From assembly GCA_017554105.1 (NCBI GenBank), contig JAFZIY010000006.1:30795-94794 (forward strand): 64,000 nucleotides of DNA, in the 5' to 3' direction. This DNA is from Prevotella sp. GTDB lineage: Bacteria > Bacteroidota > Bacteroidia > Bacteroidales > Bacteroidaceae. The number at the start of each line of letters is the position of its first letter. Positions within the stretch are counted from its first letter, which is position 1. This document shows positions 24,466 through 32,246 of this stretch, piece by piece. The position numbers were made by a program, and so were the translations under genes. The notes beneath the pieces were generated by a model. It was given only the letters and a program-made list of their open reading frames with translations, had not been told where the DNA came from and made no database searches.

Positions 24466-24920
24466 AACAGTTGAGTGAAGAGAAGAGGCTCCGACTGAAT
24501 GAGCTGGAGAAGTTGACTTATGAGGTGGAGATTGGCAATACCCACAGGGTTAGGAAGATGAAAGGGCTGCTACTGAATTCGGCCTTTCTGCTGGGAGAAC
24601 TGAGTGACAGCCGACGGATGATGCTGGTCCGTCAGGTGGAGAACGAACGCAGGCCCGTGAGAGTGGAGAACAAGTCGTTTGAGGATGTGCTCAAAAATAT
24701 CCTTATCGGCTATATCCAGAGCAAGCGTTGCAACCTGCCGTTCAATGAGGAATTTGCTTGTCGGCGACTGTCGCTGAAGTCATGGCCGAAGGAATATATT
24801 GACGGTTTTATCCCCAATGACTTCCATGTGCAGCAGTCGTACCTCGATGAGATAGCCAGGATGGTGAGCGTCCATGTCATGGCCAACAACCTGACCCGGC
24901 CGCACGCACAGGCAGCATAG
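24462..24920 (+). CDS. Hypothetical protein of the early operon (152 aa)
   Basis: No family recognised. The sequence is charged and mainly helical (K-R-L-R-L-N-E-L-E-K-L-T-Y-E-V-E), with a second region containing N-L-P-F-N-E-E-F-A-C-R-R-L. No signal peptide or membrane helix. It sits between the helicase loader and the KilAC-like protein, so it is likely part of the element's early replication or regulation set. A 16-codon upstream frame is coupled to its start. Confidence 0.6.
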   Translation: MKQLSEEKRLRLNELEKLTYEVEIGNTHRVRKMKGLLLNSAFLLGELSDSRRMMLVRQVENERRPVRVENKSFEDVLKNILIGYIQSKRCNLPFNEEFACRRLSLKSWPKEYIDGFIPNDFHVQQSYLDEIARMVSVHVMANNLTRPHAQAA

Positions 24921-24958
24921 AAGAATAGCAACCAATTAACAAATATCATTTAAAATTT

Positions 24959-25744
24959 ATGGAACCATTTAGTTTGCCCTCTGGCGAGGGCTTCGAAGAC
25001 TACTGTCTTCGCACTTTTAAGTGCTTCTTGCATGGTGACTTGTTTCCATACAGTTTAAGGGAAACATACACCCTTGTTTATTCCTCGTGGGACGAGGCAG
25101 TAAAAGAACTTTTAGAGAACGGCGTGGAGGGCTTCTGTTATCAGAAGAGTCCAGACGGTGATGACTATCTGCTCTGCATGTATGGCTTTACGCAGCATGT
25201 TGTGATGCAGGATAAGTCGCTGGAATTGCTCGCTTGTTTCTGTGACACTACTTACAGACAGCAGATGTCTATCTTCGACATCCCTGTACACTATGAGACC
25301 CGATGTGAAAAAGGTGCAGATGGAAAGATAAGGATAGTTCAGGTGCCTATCAACGGTTACCAGCCTAAGAAGCAGGATCCACGTTACAGTGGCTTTATGG
25401 AGGGTTGTGGTGACCTGTACACCAGAATTTGCTATGACCGTTTCATTCAGGATTCAGGTTTTACACGCAGTTCCGCAGAGATAGCCGAAGCCTTCGGTAT
25501 GCCAGAGGAAGGTTTGCTATGTACTCTGAAGCAGAACGGCATCATCGTAGAGAATGGTGATGATGAGGATGATGGTTGGGAAATAGCCGAGGCACTGAAG
25601 AGTAGAGGTCTGACTTTGGTAAAGACAGGGGTAGACGGTAAGCCTGAGACTCAGTGGACTTACAAGGGAGGCTACTTCGTCTGGTTGCTGCTCACCAAGG
25701 ACTGTCAGGTTAGGCCCTGTTATGAACGTATTAGCCATGGATAG
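24959..25744 (+). CDS. Hypothetical protein with KilAC/antirepressor-like C-terminus
   Basis: 261 residues. The first 160 are unrecognised, with several cysteines. The last 100 resemble the KilA-C antirepressor module: a helix-turn-helix (S-S-A-E-I-A-E-A-F-G-M), L-K-Q-N-G-I-I, a second half with A-L-K-S-R-G-L-T-L-V, and the closing W-T-Y-K-G-G-Y-F-V-W-L-L-L. In phages such domains relieve CI-type repression. Together with the S24 repressor this suggests a phage-like on/off switch on the element. The match is by pattern only and should be tested by profile search. A strong terminator follows 58 bp downstream. Confidence 0.5.
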   Translation: MEPFSLPSGEGFEDYCLRTFKCFLHGDLFPYSLRETYTLVYSSWDEAVKELLENGVEGFCYQKSPDGDDYLLCMYGFTQHVVMQDKSLELLACFCDTTYRQQMSIFDIPVHYETRCEKGADGKIRIVQVPINGYQPKKQDPRYSGFMEGCGDLYTRICYDRFIQDSGFTRSSAEIAEAFGMPEEGLLCTLKQNGIIVENGDDEDDGWEIAEALKSRGLTLVKTGVDGKPETQWTYKGGYFVWLLLTKDCQVRPCYERISHG

Positions 25745-25801
25745 TGAAAGGAAAGAAAGAAAAGATCATACGATTAAATTGATTAATAAAAAAAGGAAAG
25801 G

Positions 25802-25833
25802 CACCGGCTCGTGATGGGTCGGTGTTTTTTTTT
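25802..25833 (+). terminator. Rho-independent terminator of the early operon
   Basis: CACCGGCTC-GTGAT-GGGTCGGTG, a 9-bp stem with G-U pairs, is followed by nine T residues (25825-25833). Confidence 0.85.
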
Positions 25834-25917
25834 GCCTGGACTCTAAGGATTTTCGGATTCAAGGAATGAAAAGTATATAAAAGAGAAAAAAGCACTCGCT
25901 GTTTCAAAAAAACGCAG

Positions 25918-25925
25918 TACTTTTG
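25918..25925 (+). promoter_or_regulatory. Promoter -7 box of the tra operon
   Basis: TACTTTTG matches TAnnTTTG 50 bp before the first tra-region ATG and after a terminator. A clear -33 box at the ideal distance is not visible, so an activator may be needed. Confidence 0.5.
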
Positions 25926-25975
25926 CAGTTGAAAATGAGATTCAAACGAAAAACACGAAAAGAAAAGAGAATACT

Positions 25976-26323
25976 ATGAAATTCACGACACTATTGACGA
26001 TTATCATTACGGGCTACGTCATCTATTACGCCTATCAGATCATTCATGACCTGTTCTTCGCAAAGGGCGCACTATTGAGTGATGACCTGAGGATAGAGGA
26101 AGAGGTGGACATTACGGGTGAGGTGGAAAAGTACCAGCCTGTGAAGGTCAGCAGGGACTCTATCCCTTTGGCAAAGGGATCAAACGACGAAAGAAGTCAG
26201 GATGACGGACTGACTCAGATGTGCGGTGGCTATACCATTGATGAGCTGCACAATGCACTCCGACAGGAGCATGACAATCCGGGAAGCACTGCCTTGAAGG
26301 ATGTCATGAAACTCTACGAGTAA
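25976..26323 (+). CDS. Small membrane-anchored protein at the head of the tra operon (115 aa)
   Basis: One N-terminal membrane helix (T-T-L-L-T-I-I-I-T-G-Y-V-I-Y-Y-A-Y) followed by a soluble acidic region ending D-E-L-H-N-A-L-R-Q-E-H. Its size, topology and place directly before traE match the small TraD-type proteins of Bacteroidales conjugative transposons, but I do not assign the name firmly. It is probably made with the secretion channel. The first gene after the tra promoter. Confidence 0.6.
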   Translation: MKFTTLLTIIITGYVIYYAYQIIHDLFFAKGALLSDDLRIEEEVDITGEVEKYQPVKVSRDSIPLAKGSNDERSQDDGLTQMCGGYTIDELHNALRQEHDNPGSTALKDVMKLYE

Positions 26324-26335
26324 AGACCCACCAAG

Positions 26336-26353
26336 CCTCCCTGTTTAGGGAGG
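26336..26353 (+). other. Perfect hairpin upstream of traE
   Basis: CCTCCCT-GTTT-AGGGAGG has a 7-bp perfect stem and no T-run. It lies in the 125-bp gap before traE, where it may stabilise the processed mRNA or act as a partial attenuator. Confidence 0.45.
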
Positions 26354-26448
26354 ATGTAAACTAACCGATTTATACTATACGGGATGAAAAACACAGAATC
26401 CCCACTTTAAGATGTTCAAAAAAGAAAAAACAAAATGAAAAACACATT

Positions 26449-26811
26449 ATGCAAAAGCATTGGAACAAGCTTTGTTCTATTATCAAGTCGGGTAAGAGCT
26501 ATCTGTCTTACCAAGGTCTGAGACTGGCCTCATTGGCCCTGTTGTTTATGATGAGTACCGGCTATGCGATGGCCGATGCCGGATCGAGTGCCATCACGGG
26601 AGCCGTCGGCACCTTCAAGGGCTACATCGAGCCTGTGCGTAACCTCCTCTATGTGATTGCCGCAGTGGTCAGCATCATCGGAGCCTTCAACGTCTTCTAC
26701 AAGATGAACAATGGCGACCAGGATGTGAAGAAGACCATCATGATGACCATTGGTGGTTGTGCCGCTCTGGTAGCGATGGCCGTAGCCCTGCCGAAGTTCT
26801 TTGGTTATTAA
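26449..26811 (+). CDS. traE: Conjugative transposon TraE, VirB2-like pilin (DUF4134)
   Basis: 120 residues: an N-terminal basic stretch, a signal-type hydrophobic segment ending A-M-A-D-A-G, and two membrane helices around V-R-N-L-L-Y-V-I-A-A-V-V-S-I-I-G and A-A-L-V-A-M-A-V-A-L-P. This is the DUF4134 pattern of Bacteroidales TraE, taken to be the pilin-like (VirB2) subunit of the mating channel. It precedes traF by 7 bp. Confidence 0.88.
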   Translation: MQKHWNKLCSIIKSGKSYLSYQGLRLASLALLFMMSTGYAMADAGSSAITGAVGTFKGYIEPVRNLLYVIAAVVSIIGAFNVFYKMNNGDQDVKKTIMMTIGGCAALVAMAVALPKFFGY

Positions 26812-26818
26812 ACAGACC

Positions 26819-27106
26819 ATGGAAGCAAGCTACAACGGCTATCCCGTGTATAAAGGTCTCCAGATGCCCTTGGAGTTTATGGGCATCCGGGGACGCTTTA
26901 TCCTCATTGCCGCAGTCACCTTCGGCGTGTCGTTTCTCGGCTTCATTGCCGGTTACGTGCTCTTCGGGCTCGGCATTGCCCTGCTTGTGTTGGGCGTAAG
27001 TGCCGGAGGCGGTCTGCTGACCATCTACATGAAGCAGCGGAAGGGACTGCATACCAAACAACGAGAAAAAGGAATCAAGTATTATCATCATCTGTATGAG
27101 CGCTAG
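26819..27106 (+). CDS. traF: Conjugative transposon TraF, VirB3-like (DUF4133)
   Basis: 95 residues from the ATG giving M-E-A-S-Y-N-G-Y-P-V-Y-K-G-L, the conserved opening of DUF4133 proteins; an upstream start at 26801 would overlap traE. Two membrane helices lie in F-I-L-I-A-A-V-T-F-G-V-S-F and the Gly/Leu-rich stretch after it. The C-terminus is basic and cytoplasmic. VirB3-like proteins dock the VirB4 ATPase, which is the next gene and overlaps by 11 bp. Confidence 0.87.
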   Translation: MEASYNGYPVYKGLQMPLEFMGIRGRFILIAAVTFGVSFLGFIAGYVLFGLGIALLVLGVSAGGGLLTIYMKQRKGLHTKQREKGIKYYHHLYER

Positions 27107-29813
27107 GAAAAACACACTGGACGGACTTTTTTCGGGGATTGAGGACATTACCGATGCCAAGGGCAGGCTGGTCAATACCGTGCTGTATAACAAGGCCGGT
27201 AACTACAGCTCCATCTTCGAGATCGAGAACCCTGTGCAGCAGTACTGTACCGATGCCGACCAGTACTATGCCTTTATGAACGTGTTGGATCATATCCTCC
27301 AGACACTTGGTGAGGGCTATGCCCTGCAAAAGCAGGACATCTTTTGCAGGCAGAAGTTCCACCATGACATTACGCCAGGGATGGAATTCCTGACGGAGAG
27401 CTACTTTAAATACTACGAGGGCAGACCCTATACCGAGATACGAACCTTTATTATCATCACCCAGGAAACAAGAAAAAGCACTTTTGTGGCCTACGACCCG
27501 AAAAAGTGGGCTGAGTTCAATAACAAGATTCAGAAGGTAAAGGACATCCTGGAAGAAAAGGGCTTGAAGCATCATCTGTTGAACAGACAGGAGATAGACG
27601 AGTATCTTCACCGATTCATGGCCTTTGACTTCAAAAAGGGGCCTTTCGGTATGACAAACCTGAAGTGTACCGATGACAGTCTGAAGATGGGGGATAGGCT
27701 GGTGAAGAGCTTTTCGCTGGTTGACATCGACGTGATAGACCTGCCGACAGTGATTCATCCTATACAGACCAAGCCTGTCAATGGCTACCCGGTGAGCACA
27801 GATTTGCTGTCGTTTCTCTCTACTATACCATTGGTGGATTGTGTGGTCTATAACCAGGTGATACAGATTCCTGCCCAGCGTAGGGAGCGTCAACGACTGA
27901 TTGGTAAGTCGAAGCGCCATGCCTCCATGCCAGACCCCAGCAACAAGATTGCCAAGGCCGACATCGACGAGGTGCTGGAAGTGATTGCCACACAGCAGAA
28001 GACGATGGTCTGGACGAACTTCAATATCCTAGTGTCTTGCAAGCAGAAGGACTTGACGAAGGTGACCTCCTATCTGGAAACGAAGCTTTTTGAGGTGGGT
28101 ATTGCCGCGAGTAAGTCGGCCTATAACCAGCTGGAGCTGTTTACGTGTTCTTTCCCAGGTAATGCGTACTGCTTCAATAAGGACTATGACCTCTTTCTGA
28201 CTTTGCAGGACTCGGCTTTATGTTTGTTCTACAAGGAGCGTATGAAGCATGACGAGGTGACACCGCTGAAGGTCTATTATACCGACAGACAAGGCGTACC
28301 TGTTGCCATCGACTTTACGGGTAAGGAGGGAGAGTTGAAACTCACCAACAACAGTAACTTCTTCTGCCTTGGACCATCGGGAAGTGGTAAGAGCTTTTCG
28401 ACTAATACCGTGGTGCGCCAGCTCATTGAGCAGGACACTGATGTGGTGATGGTTGATACAGGCGACTCGTATGAGGGTATCTGCGGCTATTTCCACGGCA
28501 CGTATATCTCGTACAGTAAGGAGCATCCTATCTCGATGAATCCTTTCAAAGTCAGTGATGTGGAGTATCAGCAGAACTTCGGTGAGAAGAAAAACTTTTT
28601 GAAGTCGCTCATCTTCCAGATCTTCAAGGGCAACAAAGCACCAGAGAAGTTAGAGGACACCATCATAGATACCGTGTTGAACGAATACTATGATGCCTAT
28701 TTCCATCCCTTCACGGGATATACCAATGAAGAGAAGGATGAGCTGAGAAAGCAACTCCTTTTAGCTGACAAACGAAATGGTAAGTACGGTGAGTATATTG
28801 AGGCCATTGAGCAAGACGCTGATGTAATCAGCTCAGAAGAAACGGAAACAACAGACACCGAAAAGAAGGAAACCTATACTGAGGATGAGAAGGCACACCA
28901 TGCCAAGGTGCAGCGTATCGTAGAAAAACTGCATAATCTGGCCAATGACCAGGGAGCAAGTGCAGGTGAGCGCGTGCATGCCAATAACCAGCTGATGCGT
29001 CTGATGCCTGAGCTGATAGAAGGACACTACCTGATGAAGATTGACCAGCGGATTGCACGTATGGAGCGACAGAAGCGAGACTTAAAGGTGACGAGACTCT
29101 CTTTTGATACCTTCTATGAATATGCCTGTGAGCGTATCCCTCAGATGATGGAAGAGAAGAGCATCGACTTCCCCATCAATGAGTTTGCTGCCATCTTGGA
29201 GCCATTCCATAAGGGAGGTAAGCTGGACACCATCCTGAATAATGACATGGACTTGAACCTCTTCGATGAGAAGTTCATTGTCTTTGAGATTGATAAGATC
29301 AAGGATGACCCCGTGCTCTTCCCCATCGTGGTACTGATTATCATGGATGTGTTCCTGCAGAAAATGCGTATCAAAAAGGGACGAAAAGCCCTGATTATCG
29401 AAGAGGCATGGAAAGCCATTTCTTCACCTACAATGGCAGAGTACATCAAGTATCTGTATAAGACCGTTCGAAAGTTCCACGGCATTGCAGGAGTGGTGAC
29501 GCAGGAACTGGGCGACGTGATAGATTCTCCAATAGTAAAAGAGGCTATCATTAACAACTCCGACATCAAGATCCTGCTCGACCAGAGCAAGTTCAAGGAT
29601 AGATATGATGAGATTGCCGCCATCCTCGGTATCACCGATGTACAACGTCAGCAGATCTTTACCATTAACAGTCTGGACAACCATGATGGACGGAACTACT
29701 TCAAGGAAGTCTGGATATGCCGAGGACAAAGCTCTGATGTCTACGGTGTGGAAGAACCGCCTGAGTGCTATATGGCTTATACGACAGAGCGTGCCGAGAA
29801 GGAAGCCCTGTAG
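27096..29813 (+). CDS. traG: Conjugative transposon TraG, VirB4-like ATPase, C-terminally truncated
   Basis: 905 residues. The N-terminal DUF3875-type region precedes a VirB4 ATPase core with Walker A L-G-P-S-G-S-G-K-S-F (about 425) and Walker B K-A-L-I-I-E-E-A-W-K (about 764). It energises pilus assembly and DNA transfer at the inner membrane. Residues about 560-620 form an acidic insertion (E-E-T-E-T-T-D-T-E-K-K-E). The frame ends at a TAG directly after E-R-A-E-K-E-A-L. The same frame then stays open for 51 more sense codons that read like a normal TraG tail, so this stop appears premature. All ATPase motifs lie before it. Confidence 0.88.
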   Translation: MSARKNTLDGLFSGIEDITDAKGRLVNTVLYNKAGNYSSIFEIENPVQQYCTDADQYYAFMNVLDHILQTLGEGYALQKQDIFCRQKFHHDITPGMEFLTESYFKYYEGRPYTEIRTFIIITQETRKSTFVAYDPKKWAEFNNKIQKVKDILEEKGLKHHLLNRQEIDEYLHRFMAFDFKKGPFGMTNLKCTDDSLKMGDRLVKSFSLVDIDVIDLPTVIHPIQTKPVNGYPVSTDLLSFLSTIPLVDCVVYNQVIQIPAQRRERQRLIGKSKRHASMPDPSNKIAKADIDEVLEVIATQQKTMVWTNFNILVSCKQKDLTKVTSYLETKLFEVGIAASKSAYNQLELFTCSFPGNAYCFNKDYDLFLTLQDSALCLFYKERMKHDEVTPLKVYYTDRQGVPVAIDFTGKEGELKLTNNSNFFCLGPSGSGKSFSTNTVVRQLIEQDTDVVMVDTGDSYEGICGYFHGTYISYSKEHPISMNPFKVSDVEYQQNFGEKKNFLKSLIFQIFKGNKAPEKLEDTIIDTVLNEYYDAYFHPFTGYTNEEKDELRKQLLLADKRNGKYGEYIEAIEQDADVISSEETETTDTEKKETYTEDEKAHHAKVQRIVEKLHNLANDQGASAGERVHANNQLMRLMPELIEGHYLMKIDQRIARMERQKRDLKVTRLSFDTFYEYACERIPQMMEEKSIDFPINEFAAILEPFHKGGKLDTILNNDMDLNLFDEKFIVFEIDKIKDDPVLFPIVVLIIMDVFLQKMRIKKGRKALIIEEAWKAISSPTMAEYIKYLYKTVRKFHGIAGVVTQELGDVIDSPIVKEAIINNSDIKILLDQSKFKDRYDEIAAILGITDVQRQQIFTINSLDNHDGRNYFKEVWICRGQSSDVYGVEEPPECYMAYTTERAEKEAL

Positions 29814-29969
29814 ATATATATCAAACACTATGGTGGTGATACTGTAGAGGGCATACGCCATTTTTGTCAGGATATGGAGAAAGCCGGAATGACGGGTAAG
29901 TACCTAAAGTTCGCTAATGAGGTTAACAAACAACAAAATATCATGCCACTATGGGAAAAGACAGCATAA
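29814..29969 (+). pseudogene. Untranslated (or readthrough) C-terminal tail of traG
   Basis: In phase with traG after its TAG: I-Y-I-K-H-Y-G-G-D-T-V-E-G-I-R-H-F, then D-M-E-K-A-G-M-T-G-K-Y-L and F-A-N-E-V-N-K-Q-Q-N, ending at TAA 29967. Related TraG proteins end in a similar Y-I-x-x-Y-G...F...F-x-x-x-V-N element. The tail would overlap the next start by 19 bp, as neighbouring tra genes do. It has no start codon in a sensible place. Confidence 0.6.
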
Positions 29970-30745
29970 GGATTTACGATACAATCGCAAGACAAAGGAC
30001 GAAGGCCTTGGTGCTTCTTCTGGCTGTACTCATTAGTACACAGCATGCCAATGCCTACTGGCGTTGGAACTTTGACTGGAAGACTGTGATTCAGGTAGGT
30101 GCGAATACCACTGCCGCTGCAGGTGTTGAGGGAACACATAATGCTACCCTTGACGAGCAGCGTAAGAAGCAGGAGCGTATCGCCGAGTATACCACTGCTA
30201 TCCATGTGATTCGGGAACTGTATAAGGAGTCGATGCAGAATACCGGTGGTTTCGGTCAGGAGAGTCGGTACTATCAGCTGATAGGTGAAAATGCTCTCTA
30301 TATTGTGACCAATATCCCTGTAGCAATTAGTTGGTTGTCGAAAAATCCGGCTATCAACCTGCCGTTGTGTCTGAACGAAATCAGTAACCTGACGATGAAG
30401 ACCGAGCAGTGTATAGCAGGCTTTGTGAACATCGTGAACAACGGACATGTCAAGTCGCCGTTGAAGGACAATCCGCTGATACCGGGAGGCGGTGGCAGAG
30501 CCAGCATCGGCAAGGATGACGGCTATAACTTCATGAGCAGGTCAGACAGGATGGGTATGGCCAATGACATACTGGAGGACTTGGTGATTGTCAGGAATAA
30601 CCTCGACTATATCATCTTCATCTGTCAGACGAACAACGGACTGGAGGACTTGCTGATGGAGCTTGACCCTGATACTTGGTGTACTGCTATGCAGTTTAAG
30701 TGGTCGGTGGATGAGATTGTCAGGGGATGGGAAGACTTCAGTTAA
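29951..30745 (+). CDS. Secreted or periplasmic conjugation protein after TraG (264 aa)
   Basis: An N-terminal basic stretch and hydrophobic signal (L-V-L-L-L-A-V-L-I-S-T-Q-H-A-N-A) predict export. The mature part is helical, with coiled-coil-like D-E-Q-R-K-K-Q-E-R-I-A-E-Y. The C-terminus L-D-P-D-T-W-C-T-A-M-Q-F-K-W is shared with the protein encoded at 44819. Position between VirB4 and VirB6 equivalents suggests a VirB5-like or TraI-type role at the channel tip or in the periplasm. The name is left open. Confidence 0.65.
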   Translation: MGKDSIRIYDTIARQRTKALVLLLAVLISTQHANAYWRWNFDWKTVIQVGANTTAAAGVEGTHNATLDEQRKKQERIAEYTTAIHVIRELYKESMQNTGGFGQESRYYQLIGENALYIVTNIPVAISWLSKNPAINLPLCLNEISNLTMKTEQCIAGFVNIVNNGHVKSPLKDNPLIPGGGGRASIGKDDGYNFMSRSDRMGMANDILEDLVIVRNNLDYIIFICQTNNGLEDLLMELDPDTWCTAMQFKWSVDEIVRGWEDFS

Positions 30746-30769
30746 GTGAAAAGTGAAGAGTGAAGAATG
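30745..30769 (+). repeat. A/G-rich intergenic repeat, copy 2
   Basis: AAGTGAAAAGTGAAGAGTGA followed by AGAAT. Same family as copies at 24362, 31445, 32188 and 33555; here it runs into the next ATG. Confidence 0.45.
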
Positions 30770-31444
30770 AGGAAGGCTGTAATAATCATAGTAATCATGG
30801 TGGGTGTGGCACACCCACATACGGGATGGGCGGGGATTTGGCCTAATGACCAGCCTACTATTGAGGCACTGATTGACCAGCATAAGCGGTGTATGAGTGC
30901 CGAGGATCAGAGCAACCAGCAGTTGGCTGCCAATGCCGCCATCAAGGCCATGGTGAAGGATGTTGCCAAGAAATATGACGACGTGAAGAGTACTTTGGAT
31001 AAAAAAAGTGGCGATGCTCTGGCATACCTTTCCCTTGCAGCCGAGATGAGCCGGTGCGTGACGAATACCGTCAAACTGACCAAGGAATACTCTGAGTTCA
31101 CCCAGTTCGCGGCGAATCACGTCGGTTCCAAGCCGATGATTGCCTGGTACACGCTGGAGGCCAATAACAAGGTTTATAAGGAACTGAAGAATATCCGAAA
31201 GATGTACCTTGCCGTGGCTGCCTCAGAGACCAACTTCTTCAGGGCTACCAACAAGGAGCGAATGAATATCATCTGGACGCTGAACCAGAGCATCACCAAT
31301 ATGAGGGATGTCATCCAGCAAGCCTATATGTGGTGCGACCTGTTGGTAGGCGGTTATGTGCATGAAGACCATATCTGGGAGATCCTGAACTCGTCGGTGC
31401 TGGAGGATATAGGGAAGACCGTCATCAACGGATGGCCGGTATGA
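30767..31444 (+). CDS. Periplasmic conjugation-operon protein (225 aa)
   Basis: A signal peptide (R-K-A-V-I-I-I-V-I-M-V-G-V-A-H, cleavage probably after W-A-G) is followed by a helical soluble domain with cysteines in K-R-C-M-S and S-R-C-V-T. No family is recognised by name. The layout (signal peptide, about 200 helical residues) is like the neighbouring exported proteins of the tra operon. It probably works in the periplasm with the mating channel. The start codon directly follows an intergenic repeat. Confidence 0.6.
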   Translation: MRKAVIIIVIMVGVAHPHTGWAGIWPNDQPTIEALIDQHKRCMSAEDQSNQQLAANAAIKAMVKDVAKKYDDVKSTLDKKSGDALAYLSLAAEMSRCVTNTVKLTKEYSEFTQFAANHVGSKPMIAWYTLEANNKVYKELKNIRKMYLAVAASETNFFRATNKERMNIIWTLNQSITNMRDVIQQAYMWCDLLVGGYVHEDHIWEILNSSVLEDIGKTVINGWPV

Positions 31445-31499
31445 GAAGTGAAAAGTGAAGAGTGAAAAGTGAAGAGTGAAGAATTTGCTTCCGCCATAA
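31445..31499 (+). repeat. A/G-rich intergenic repeat, copy 3 (longest)
   Basis: Tandem AAGTGAAAAGTGAAGAGTGA units followed by AGAATTTGCTTCCGCCATAA. This is the most extended copy of the family; the hairpin arm seen in copies 1 and 4 is degenerate here. Confidence 0.5.
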
Positions 31500-31515
31500 T
31501 GTGAGAACAACAAAG

Positions 31516-32190
31516 ATGAGAAAAATTCTAATAATAACGATTATTGGTATGATGCTGCCCATGATAGGCAGGGCGCAGGTGCATGATGAAGAGAAGTGCT
31601 TGCAATGGCGGTCGATGGAAACGGGACCGTTGGAGTTTGCACCGAAAGAGTACTATTGGCTGTTCCACAATAACTATGCCCATCATACATGGGAATGGGA
31701 GTGGCACGGGTTTAAGAGTGGTTTTTTCTTGCACTTGAAGGAGAGTCAATCGGATGCGAAACCTCTGATACCGAAACGAACGCTGGGTGCCACTACCGAT
31801 CTGTGGACGAAGGAATCGACCGACTCGCAGGAGAAGGACTTCAAGCATCAGTTGGAGCAAGAGACACTGGCTGCCGCAGACCGTAGGGTTGATGGAGCCT
31901 ATCTGCTGTTCAAGGATGACTTTTACAACATGCAGAACAAAATCTCTGCAGGGCTGACCTACTGCCTTGCCAACAGCAAGGGTGATGCCAATGTCATATC
32001 CTTGGTAAATAGCCTCTCCAACCAGAACAGGTTTATTACGGAGCAGGTCAGCTACGTGCATAAAAGTGGTAACGGCTATGAACTGGAGAACGCCAAGCGC
32101 GAGGAGTGCTATATCAAGCTGAAGGCCGACATGGAGAAGGTGACACAAAGCACCATCGACCTGATGAGATACGTGGAGGTGAGTAAGTGA
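31516..32190 (+). CDS. Exported conjugation-operon protein (224 aa)
   Basis: The frame opens at a GTG (31501), but the ATG at 31516 gives a clean signal peptide (M-R-K-I-L-I-I-T-I-I-G-M-M-L-P, ending G-R-A-Q). The mature region is rich in His and Trp at its start (H-H-T-W-E-W-E-W-H-G) and helical afterwards. I recognise no family. It lies between two intergenic repeats and just upstream of the polytopic TraJ, which points to a periplasmic or inner-membrane-associated part of the transfer machinery. Confidence 0.6.
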   Translation: MRKILIITIIGMMLPMIGRAQVHDEEKCLQWRSMETGPLEFAPKEYYWLFHNNYAHHTWEWEWHGFKSGFFLHLKESQSDAKPLIPKRTLGATTDLWTKESTDSQEKDFKHQLEQETLAAADRRVDGAYLLFKDDFYNMQNKISAGLTYCLANSKGDANVISLVNSLSNQNRFITEQVSYVHKSGNGYELENAKREECYIKLKADMEKVTQSTIDLMRYVEVSK

Positions 32191-32231
32191 AGAGTGAAGA
32201 ATGAAGAGTGAAGAATTTGCTACCGCTGTAG
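32188..32231 (+). repeat. A/G-rich intergenic repeat, copy 4
   Basis: TGAAGAGTGAAGAATGAAGA, then GTGAAGAATTTGCTACCGCT and GTAGA. Very close to copy 1, including the GCTAC-CGCT-GTAG hairpin. Confidence 0.5.
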
Positions 32232-32246
32232 AACAAAAATAAAAGA

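Noticed and set aside
10588-29813. Alternative genetic code with TAG read as an amino acid
   Set aside because: Two genes have internal TAGs, but many intact genes here end normally in TAG (for example traF, traJ, traM, topB and the transketolase C-subunit), so TAG is a regular stop in this genome.
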